From Burkholderiales bacterium (lineage in GTDB: Bacteria > Pseudomonadota > Gammaproteobacteria > Burkholderiales > Casimicrobiaceae), in the NCBI GenBank assembly GCA_025354075.1, contig JANXNO010000455.1:1-15947 (forward strand): 15,947 nt of DNA, read 5' to 3'. A program made the translations under genes and the position numbers. Of this stretch, positions 7,379 through 13,804 are shown piece by piece. The stretch's first letter is position 1. Each line of letters opens with the position of its first letter. The notes beneath the pieces are model-generated. The model was not told where the DNA came from. It ran no database searches and saw nothing but the letters and a program-made list of their open reading frames with translations.

Positions 7379-7503
7379 ATTTCCACACCTCATGATTTGT
7401 GCAGTGCCGCAAATTTTGAGGTGACGGAGACCCTGCATACCCCGATGCATTTGCTATCGCATCCATGCGAATGTGCAGTGGGATATGCGGCGGCCTCAAC
7501 AAC

Positions 7504-7514
7504 AAGGAGGCAGC
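7504..7514 (+). promoter_or_regulatory. strong ribosome binding site deciding the korC TTG start
   Basis: AAGGAGGCAGC stands directly before TTG at 7515. The identical 11 bases stand directly before the korB ATG at 11185. A perfect anti-16S match at the same spacing marks the TTG as the translation start, although GTG (7473) and ATG (7485) are available upstream in frame. Confidence 0.8.
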
Positions 7515-9350
7515 TTGCAGCGAACCGATGTCACGAATCCGGCCTATTTCCATAAGGTCGTTGATTGTCAATGGGCCTGTCCGGCTCATACCCCTGTCCC
7601 AGAATACATCCGCCTGATCGCGCAGGGTCGCTACAGCGACGCCTACATGATCAACTGGACATCGAATGTGTTTCCCGGCATTCTTGGCCGCACCTGTGAT
7701 CGTCCGTGCGAACCCGCGTGCAGACGCGGCCGCGTCGAAGAGAACAATGGAGCAGCACCAGAGCCCGTCGCCATCTGTCGGCTGAAACGGGTTGCGGCCG
7801 ACATGAAAGACGACGTGAGTAAACGCATGCCGTCGTTGTCACCAAAGAACGGCAAGCGGGTTGTCTGCATCGGCGCGGGTCCGGCGTCGCTGACGGTCGC
7901 TCGCGATCTCGCGCCGCTCGGCTATGACGTCACGGTGTTCGATGGCGAGGCGAAAGCGGGCGGCTTCATCCGCACGCAGATTCCGCGCTTCCGTTTACCC
8001 GAGTCGGTCATCGACGAAGAGACGGGCTACATCCTCGATCTCGGCGTGACGTTCAAAAGCCGGCAACGCGTCGACTCGATGAACGCCCTGCTCGCCGAGA
8101 ATTACGACGCCGTGTTCGTGGGTTGCGGCGCGCCGCGTGGGCGCGATCTTGATCTGCCAGGACGCAAGGACGCCGCAGCGAATATTCACATCGGCATCGA
8201 CTGGCTGGCATCCGTCTCATTCGGTCACATCACCAAAATCGGTCAACGTGTGATCGTGCTCGGTGGTGGTAACACGGCCATGGATTGCTGCCGTTCGTCG
8301 CGTCGTCTCGGCGGCGATGAAGTGAAGGTGATCGTGCGCAGCGGCTTTGAGGAAATGAAGGCCTCGCCATGGGAAAAAGAAGATGCCATGCATGAAGGCA
8401 TCCCAATCATCAACTATCACGTGCCGAAAACCTTTATGCATGAAGGCGGCAAGCTCACGGGCATGACGTTTGAGATTGCGAAGGCGGTGTACGACGACAA
8501 AGGTCGCCGCTCGCTCGTCGCAACCGGTAAACCTGACGTACTGATCGAATGCGACGACGTGCTGGTTGCCGTCGGGCAGGAAAACTCGTTTCCGTGGATT
8601 GAGCGCGATTGCGGAATTGAATTTGATAAATGGGGTCTGCCGACACTCGGCAAGGAGACGCATCAGTCAACCGTACCGAATGTATTTTTCGGTGGCGACG
8701 CCGCGTTTGGCCCGAAGAACATCATCACGGCCGTTGCGCACGGTCATGAGGCCGCGGTGTCGATTGACCGCTTTCTGCATGGCGAAGACATTCACCAGCG
8801 GCCCGATCCGATGACTAATCTGATGTCGCAGAAGATGGGCATTCACGAGTGGAGCTACGACAACGACACGTCGAACGATTTGCGCTTCAAGGTACCGTGG
8901 GCCAAGGCTGAAATGGCACTGGCGAGTATCAAGGTTGAGGTGGAACTAGGCTTTGACGTAGCGACCGCGATCAAGGAAGCGGGCCGCTGCCTGAATTGCG
9001 ATGTGCAAACGGTGTTTACCGACACAGCCTGTATCGAGTGCGATGCATGCGTCGACATCTGTCCCATGGACTGCATTACGTTCACCGCCAACGGTGAAGA
9101 AGCGGATGTCCGCCAGCACCTGCAAGCGCCGTCGAACAATCTCGATCAGGCGCTGTACGTTTCGGGCGAACTGAAAACCGGTCGCATCATGGCGAAAGAT
9201 GAGGACGTGTGCCTGCATTGCGGACTGTGCGCCGAGCGCTGTCCGACAGGTGCCTGGGACATGCAGAAATTCCTGCTCAATACGACCAAGGCAGGCCCGT
9301 CCTGCCGCAATGGTGCGCAAGTGAAAGACCATGAAGAGGTGGCGGCATGA
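7515..9350 (+). CDS. korC: KorC-type FAD/NAD(P)/2x[4Fe-4S] subunit of 2-oxoacid oxidoreductase
   Basis: This 611-residue electron-transfer flavoprotein is built like the glutamate synthase small subunit with extra iron-sulfur domains. An N-terminal Cys cluster (CQWACPAH at 18-25 and CDRPCEPAC at 61-69) is typical of the GltD family. IGAGPAS (119-125) binds FAD and LGGGNTAMD (249-257) binds NAD(P); GGDAAFGPKNIITAVAHG (393-410) is the second FAD contact. The C terminus carries a two-cluster ferredoxin domain: CIECDACVDICP (506-517) and CLHCGLCAERCP (566-577), plus a CLNC at 492-495. It should pass electrons between KorAB and NAD(P)+ or ferredoxin. Its architecture and neighbours match the KorC subunit of the 2-oxoglutarate:NADP+ oxidoreductase described from Azoarcus evansii (recalled, not searched). 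Translation starts at TTG 7515. Its stop overlaps the korA start by 4 bases. Confidence 0.9.
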   Translation: MQRTDVTNPAYFHKVVDCQWACPAHTPVPEYIRLIAQGRYSDAYMINWTSNVFPGILGRTCDRPCEPACRRGRVEENNGAAPEPVAICRLKRVAADMKDDVSKRMPSLSPKNGKRVVCIGAGPASLTVARDLAPLGYDVTVFDGEAKAGGFIRTQIPRFRLPESVIDEETGYILDLGVTFKSRQRVDSMNALLAENYDAVFVGCGAPRGRDLDLPGRKDAAANIHIGIDWLASVSFGHITKIGQRVIVLGGGNTAMDCCRSSRRLGGDEVKVIVRSGFEEMKASPWEKEDAMHEGIPIINYHVPKTFMHEGGKLTGMTFEIAKAVYDDKGRRSLVATGKPDVLIECDDVLVAVGQENSFPWIERDCGIEFDKWGLPTLGKETHQSTVPNVFFGGDAAFGPKNIITAVAHGHEAAVSIDRFLHGEDIHQRPDPMTNLMSQKMGIHEWSYDNDTSNDLRFKVPWAKAEMALASIKVEVELGFDVATAIKEAGRCLNCDVQTVFTDTACIECDACVDICPMDCITFTANGEEADVRQHLQAPSNNLDQALYVSGELKTGRIMAKDEDVCLHCGLCAERCPTGAWDMQKFLLNTTKAGPSCRNGAQVKDHEEVAA

Positions 9351-11188
9351 AGCCCATCGAATCCATCAACGATTTTGTCATCAAGTTTGCCAACGTAAAC
9401 GGCTCGGGCTCGGCCTCAGCCAACGAACTGTTCGCGAAGGCGATCCTGCGCATGGGCGTGCCGGTGAGTCCGCGCAACATTTTTCCGAGCAATATTCAGG
9501 GCATGCCGACCTGGTACGAAGCGCGAGTCTGCGAGGATGGTTACGCAGGCCGTCGCGGTGGCGTGGACATGATGGTTGCGATGAATCCGCAAACCTGGGA
9601 TGCCGACCTGGCTGAAATCGAGCCGGGCGGTTATCTGTTTTACGACAGCACGCGCCCGCTTCCACCATCGAAATTTCGCAGTGATGTGAACGTCATCGCG
9701 GTGCCGTTGACGGAGATCACCAACGCCGTGTACACCGATCCGCGGCAGCGCCAATTGTTCAAGAACATTATTTATGTGGGCGCGCTGTCGGTACTGCTTG
9801 ACGTGGATGCGGACGTGTTCGAGAAGCTTTTTGCAGAGCAGTACAAGGGCAAGGAACGGCTGCTGGAATCAAACATCCGCGCGCTGCATATGGGCCGCGA
9901 TTATGTGAAGCAAAATCTCAAAGCACCGCTTGGCATTCGCGTCAAACGAAGCGATCAGGTGGGTGACAAGATATTCGTTGATGGCAACAGCGCCATCGGA
10001 CTCGGCATGGTCTTCGGCGGTGCGACCGTCGCCGCGTGGTATCCGATCACGCCGTCCACGTCCGTACCGGAAGCATTTCAGAAGTATTGCGAAAAATTCC
10101 GCGTCGACCCCGTCACTCGGCAGCACAATTTCGCCATCGTTCAGGCGGAAGACGAGCTCGCCTCCATCGGCATGGTGGTGGGCGCTGGCTGGAACGGCGC
10201 GCGCGCATTCACGGCGACCTCCGGCCCTGGCATTTCGCTGATGACCGAGTTCATCGGACTGTCTTATTTCGCTGAAATTCCGGTAACCATCGTCAACGTA
10301 CAGCGCGGCGGACCATCGACCGGCATGCCGACACGCACGCAGCAATCCGACCTGATCTCGTGCGCTTACGCGTCGCATGGCGACACCAAGCATGTGCTGC
10401 TGTTCCCCCAGGATCCGCACGAATGTTTTGAGCATGCGGCGGCGGCGCTCGATCTGGCGGACCGCTTGCAGGCACCTATTTTTGTGATGACCGATCTCGA
10501 CATCGGCATGAATCAACGTCTGTGCAAACCGTTCACTTGGGACGATGCGCGCGACTATGATCGCGGTAAAGTGATGACCGCGGAAGAACTTGAAGCGGGT
10601 AAGGATTTCGGTCGTTACAAGGACGTGGATGGCGACGGTATTCCGTGGCGCACGCTGCCCGGCACCCATCCCACAAAAGGCAGCTTCTTCACCCGAGGCA
10701 CCACGCGCGACCCGTACGCGCGCTACTCCGAGCGCGGGCCGGACTACATCTACAACATGGAACGCCTGCTACGCAAATTCAAGACGGCGGCCGATCTGGT
10801 GCCACAGCCCGTGCTGCGCAATGCGCCAAAGAAGACTTCGTACGGAGTAATTTATTTCGGCTCCACGACGCCAGCGATGCATGAAGCGTTGGATGTGCTG
10901 GAGGCTGACGGCGTCCATATTGATGCGTTGCGGTTGTGTGCATTTCCATTCCCGGAATCGGTCAATCAATTTATCGCTGCGCACGAAAAAGTATTCGTGG
11001 TCGAACAAAACCGCGATGCGCAGATGCGCTCGATGCTGGTCAACGAGCTTGATGTGAATCCGGCGCAACTGGTGCGCGTGTTGCACTACGATGGCACGCC
11101 GATCACCGCGCGCTTTATCACACGGGCCATTCGCGACATCGTGCAACCAGCCGCTGCCGTGCCGCTGCGCCAGAAGGAGGCAGCATGA
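9347..11188 (+). CDS. korA: 2-oxoacid:acceptor oxidoreductase subunit alpha (gamma-alpha fusion)
   Basis: This 613-residue protein fuses the gamma and alpha domains of the 2-oxoacid:ferredoxin oxidoreductase family. Residues about 1-195 are the gamma domain (NGSGSASANELFAKAILRMG and GYAGRRGGVDMMV). Residues about 205-613 are the alpha domain, with AWYPITPSTSVPE (230-242), the family signature in which YPITPSTS helps bind thiamine diphosphate and substrate. TSGPGISLMTEFIGLSYFAEIP (291-312) and QRGGPSTGMPTRTQQSDL (319-336) are also present. A DVDGDG loop at 426-431 resembles a calcium-binding loop. With KorB it oxidatively decarboxylates a 2-oxoacid to the acyl-CoA. 2-Oxoglutarate is the likeliest substrate by analogy with Azoarcus, but pyruvate or branched-chain oxoacids cannot be excluded. 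It overlaps korC and korB by 4 bases each, which should keep subunit synthesis balanced. Confidence 0.92.
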   Translation: MKPIESINDFVIKFANVNGSGSASANELFAKAILRMGVPVSPRNIFPSNIQGMPTWYEARVCEDGYAGRRGGVDMMVAMNPQTWDADLAEIEPGGYLFYDSTRPLPPSKFRSDVNVIAVPLTEITNAVYTDPRQRQLFKNIIYVGALSVLLDVDADVFEKLFAEQYKGKERLLESNIRALHMGRDYVKQNLKAPLGIRVKRSDQVGDKIFVDGNSAIGLGMVFGGATVAAWYPITPSTSVPEAFQKYCEKFRVDPVTRQHNFAIVQAEDELASIGMVVGAGWNGARAFTATSGPGISLMTEFIGLSYFAEIPVTIVNVQRGGPSTGMPTRTQQSDLISCAYASHGDTKHVLLFPQDPHECFEHAAAALDLADRLQAPIFVMTDLDIGMNQRLCKPFTWDDARDYDRGKVMTAEELEAGKDFGRYKDVDGDGIPWRTLPGTHPTKGSFFTRGTTRDPYARYSERGPDYIYNMERLLRKFKTAADLVPQPVLRNAPKKTSYGVIYFGSTTPAMHEALDVLEADGVHIDALRLCAFPFPESVNQFIAAHEKVFVVEQNRDAQMRSMLVNELDVNPAQLVRVLHYDGTPITARFITRAIRDIVQPAAAVPLRQKEAA

Positions 11189-12240
11189 CCTACATCACCA
11201 AACCCCGTCTGCATCACCCAACGCTGACCGCCAACAAGGTCGGTTACACACGACGCGACTACGAAGGCCGCATCTCCACGCTGTGCGCGGGCTGCGGGCA
11301 TGACTCGATTTCTGCCGCCATCATTCAGGCCTGCTGGGAGCTGGACATTGCGCCGCATCGCGTGGCGAAATTGTCCGGCATTGGTTGCAGCTCAAAAACG
11401 CCGGACTATTTTCTCGGCGCGTCGCACGGTTTCAACACCGTTCACGGTCGCATGCCGTCGGCTTTGACCGGTGCCAACCTTGCCAATCGTGATCTGCTGT
11501 ACCTTGGTGTGTCTGGTGACGGCGACTCTGCCTCCATCGGTCTCGGCCAGTTCGCCAACGCCATGCGGCGCGGTGTGCGCATGGCCTACATCGTGGAAAA
11601 CAACGGCGTTTACGGGCTCACCAAAGGGCAGTTTTCCGCCACGGCGGATCGCGGATCGAAGAGCAAAAAAGGCGTGATCAACAGCGACAGTCCGATCGAT
11701 CTGGTTGGCATCGCGCTGCAACTCGGTGCGACCTATGTGGCGCGCAGTTTCTCCGGTGACAAAGAGCAGCTGGTGCCGTTGATCAAAGGCGCAATGGAGC
11801 ATGGCGGCGCGGCGTTCATCGACATCATCAGCCCGTGCGTGACTTTTAACAACCATAGCGGCAGCACCAAGAGTTACGACTACGTACGTGAGCACAACGA
11901 GGCGGTGAGTCGCATTGATTTCATCTCATCGCGCGACGAAATCACCGCCATGTATGCACCGGGCGAAGTGGTCGAAGTGCAGCAGCATGACGGTTCGATG
12001 CTGCGCCTGCGCAAGCTGCGCGCCGACTATGATCCGACGGATCGCTATGGTGCGATGAGCTATATGCAGGCGCATCAGGCGCGCGGCGAAATCGTAACCG
12101 GGCTGCTCTACGTGGATCCGGTCGCAACCGATTTGCATACGTCGCTGAACACGAGCGATCATGCGCTCAACGCGATGGGCGTTGCGCAACTTTGCCCCGG
12201 ATCAAAGGCGTTGGATATTATCAATCGGGCACTGCGCTAG
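11185..12240 (+). CDS. korB: 2-oxoacid:acceptor oxidoreductase subunit beta (thiamine diphosphate)
   Basis: This 351-residue beta subunit binds thiamine diphosphate and one [4Fe-4S] cluster. The TPP motif runs from GDGDSASIG (111-119) to ENNGVYGLTKGQ (138-149). Cluster ligands are predicted as Cys34 and Cys37 (LCAGCGH), Cys68 (GIGCSS) and Cys218 (SPCVTF). These spacings (3, 31, 150) closely match those I recall for an archaeal two-subunit OFOR. HGRMPSALTGANLAN (87-101) is another family signature. The subunit lacks ferredoxin-type clusters of its own, so electrons must leave via KorC or a free ferredoxin. The start is preceded by AAGGAGGCAGC inside the end of korA. A 59-bp gap separates it from the CBS-domain gene, which is probably in the same transcript. 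Confidence 0.93.
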   Translation: MTYITKPRLHHPTLTANKVGYTRRDYEGRISTLCAGCGHDSISAAIIQACWELDIAPHRVAKLSGIGCSSKTPDYFLGASHGFNTVHGRMPSALTGANLANRDLLYLGVSGDGDSASIGLGQFANAMRRGVRMAYIVENNGVYGLTKGQFSATADRGSKSKKGVINSDSPIDLVGIALQLGATYVARSFSGDKEQLVPLIKGAMEHGGAAFIDIISPCVTFNNHSGSTKSYDYVREHNEAVSRIDFISSRDEITAMYAPGEVVEVQQHDGSMLRLRKLRADYDPTDRYGAMSYMQAHQARGEIVTGLLYVDPVATDLHTSLNTSDHALNAMGVAQLCPGSKALDIINRALR

Positions 12241-12299
12241 ATATAAGACTATAAGTAACGGACACCAGAGTTTCACCATCCTTCACAGAGGTAACGATC

Positions 12300-12752
12300 A
12301 TGTCGGAACGTACCGTTTTTCAATCGATGTCACACAAGCATGTAGTGAGCCTCGGCCCGCAGGCAAGCGTGTGGGAGGCCGCCTGCGTGATGACACGTGC
12401 GAACTGCGGCAGCGTGTTGATCGTCGACACAACCGGGCAACTTCTGGGCATCGTCACCGAGCGCGATCTCATGACGCGGGTGTTGGCCAAAGCACTGGTG
12501 CCGACGACCACCCTGGTTTCCGACGTGATGACAAAGAAGCCTTACTGCGTGACACCAGATACGCTGGTGTCTGACGCCGTACTGATCATGATTGAGCGTG
12601 GTTTCAGGCACCTGCCGATCATGGCGATGGGCGCAACAACCGGCCCAAAAATCCTCGGCGTATTCTCGGTGCGCGACGCGCTGCCACGCGAGGTTGGTGC
12701 CGCCGTGAGCATGGCCGAGTTCAACGAACAGGTGAATGACGCGCGCGGCTAG
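12300..12752 (+). CDS. twin CBS-domain protein, last gene of the kor cluster
   Basis: This is a 150-residue soluble protein made of two CBS motifs and little else. CBS1 covers about 8-66 (VVSLGPQASVWEAACVMTRANCGSVLIVD..., LGIVTERDLMTRVL). CBS2 covers about 71-134 (VSDVMTKKPYCVTPDTLVSDAVLIMIERGFRHLPIM..., LGVFSVRDALPRE). Both repeats keep the S/T-x-x-D nucleotide-binding element (TERD, SVRD). Bateman modules of this kind bind adenine nucleotides such as AMP, ATP or NADH and act as energy sensors. AGAGG precedes the ATG at suitable spacing. Its position 59 bp after korB suggests it senses energy charge for the oxidoreductase, perhaps by binding it. That role is inferred only from context. Confidence 0.9.
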   Translation: MSERTVFQSMSHKHVVSLGPQASVWEAACVMTRANCGSVLIVDTTGQLLGIVTERDLMTRVLAKALVPTTTLVSDVMTKKPYCVTPDTLVSDAVLIMIERGFRHLPIMAMGATTGPKILGVFSVRDALPREVGAAVSMAEFNEQVNDARG

Positions 12753-12819
12753 AGTCGCAGCCTGCTACGGCGGGAATAGTTTGAGGTGACACGGCCAGAG
12801 TGCGGCATTTTTTTCGATC

Positions 12820-12935
12820 AGCTTTTCGCTGAAAACACCTTCCTATAGGGGCATAGCATTATATTTTATCGATTATCGACTTTTGATCTTTTTAGCACTT
12901 ATGCCCAACCTGGATGGGGTTTTCAGCCAAAAGCT
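12820..12935. repeat. 116-bp AT-rich element with long imperfect terminal inverted repeats
   Basis: The left arm 12820-12855 and right arm 12900-12935 are inverted copies. The outer 16 bases match at 15 (AGCTTTTCGCTGAAAA versus TTTTCAGCCAAAAGCT), the outer 24 at 21, and all 36 at 28. They flank about 44 bp of very AT-rich DNA containing TATCGATTATCGAC. The element lies between the convergent CBS and mtfA genes, ending 11 bp from the mtfA stop. It could be a MITE-like remnant or a long foldback controlling transcript ends. No target-site duplication is evident. Confidence 0.65.
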
Positions 12936-12946
12936 ATAGGCCATCA

Positions 12947-13750
12947 TCAATCGCCCAACGTGCCTGCAATCGGGTTCACCTTGAAGTAAGACCGCAACAC
13001 GCCGTAGTAAACCGGATACTGTTGCAACAGCAGCTCGGGCTCGGCAAAGAACACTTCGCACGTCACGGCAAAAAATTCGTCGATCAGCTCGGCGGCATAT
13101 GGATCGATGTCCGTCTCCTCGCCAGCATCAACGCGCCGACAAAAGTCGTCATAGGCGGAACCTATGGCTATTTGGAATGCGGCACGCGCCGGCCCACGCA
13201 GTGGCGGCACGCCATCCACTGCGCCGTCCAGCATGTCGATTTTGTGCGCAAATTCATGAATCACCAGCGCCATGCCAGACGCGTCGTAGCCCGCCTCCAC
13301 CGCTGGCCACGACAACAAAACCGGCCCACCCTCCCAGCTCTCGCCCGCGATGGGCTCCTCAAGCCGGTGGACGACACCTGCGTCGTCCTCAAAGTCCTGT
13401 GTGCGCGGGAAGTCGCCGGGGTAGACCACCACGTTTTCCCAACCGTCATAGTCCACCATCGCCTCCATCACGGTCGCGCCACGACCAACGATCAGCAGGC
13501 ACGCCTGCACCGCGATGAGGACGCGCATGTGCGGCGTGATTTCGAGCTTGTGCGCTCCAGAAGTTGCACCGCTGACGATGCTTTTTTCAACCAGAAATAA
13601 TGTGGTCAGGTCGCGCAGACGCGCGCGAGTCAGCGCATCGTAGTGATCGAGGAAAGGCAGTTCGTGCAGCGCCGCGTTCCACTCGTCATCCGGGAGCGCG
13701 TTGGTAGCCAGTGCACGCTGGCGACGCTTGGTCATTAGCCAGGAGAACAA
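12947..13750 (-). CDS. mtfA: MtfA-type zinc metallopeptidase (M90 family)
   Basis: This is a 267-residue soluble peptidase resembling E. coli MtfA, which binds the glucose repressor Mlc and has aminopeptidase activity. The zinc motif HEFAH is at 165-169 within VIHEFAHKIDMLDG, the family signature. The downstream acidic segment IDEFFAVTCEVFFAEPELL (223-241) should provide the glutamate third ligand. GWENVVVYPGDF and GPVLLSWPAVEAG are further conserved stretches. The start used here is a TTG at 13750, because the encoded FSWL followed by basic residues matches usual MtfA N termini (a short F-x-W-L-R/K pattern). The first ATG is at 13735, five codons later. It lies 54 bp downstream of rmuC on the same strand, with a dRS3-like palindrome between them. 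No mlc or pts gene is in the window to support the glucose link. Confidence 0.9.
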   Translation of the reverse strand: MFSWLMTKRRQRALATNALPDDEWNAALHELPFLDHYDALTRARLRDLTTLFLVEKSIVSGATSGAHKLEITPHMRVLIAVQACLLIVGRGATVMEAMVDYDGWENVVVYPGDFPRTQDFEDDAGVVHRLEEPIAGESWEGGPVLLSWPAVEAGYDASGMALVIHEFAHKIDMLDGAVDGVPPLRGPARAAFQIAIGSAYDDFCRRVDAGEETDIDPYAAELIDEFFAVTCEVFFAEPELLLQQYPVYYGVLRSYFKVNPIAGTLGD

Positions 13751-13767
13751 CGTTAAGACCTATCGAT

Positions 13768-13795
13768 TGTCATTCCCACGACGTCGGGAATGACA
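13768..13795. repeat. dRS3-like palindrome between rmuC and mtfA
   Basis: TGTCATTCCC (13768-13777) and GGGAATGACA (13786-13795) form a perfect 10-bp stem with an 8-base centre. The core ATTCCC-N8-GGGAAT is exactly the form of the dRS3 repeats known from Neisseria, with relatives in other beta- and gammaproteobacteria. No U-run follows on the minus strand, so it is probably a mobile or repetitive palindrome and not an intrinsic terminator. It may still affect read-through from rmuC into mtfA. Confidence 0.7.
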
Positions 13796-13804
13796 TAAAT
13801 GCGA

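Noticed and set aside
7398..7480. Direct repeat TGTGCAGTG at 7398 and 7472, and a small palindrome TCGCATCCATGCGA at 7457-7470 in the korC leader.
   Set aside because: Both are short and can occur by chance in a 280-bp region; no third copy or conserved riboswitch-like fold is visible.
9869..10669. A 266-codon open frame on the minus strand inside korA.
   Set aside because: It is antisense to well-conserved KorA motifs and shows no recognisable domain; GC-rich codon bias on the plus strand explains the open frame.
7515..12240. Glutamate synthase small subunit or plain pyruvate:ferredoxin oxidoreductase as the identity of the cluster.
   Set aside because: No large glutamate synthase subunit is present, and the gamma-alpha fusion plus separate beta subunit with a GltD-like ferredoxin fusion fits the KorABC type better than a single-chain pyruvate enzyme.
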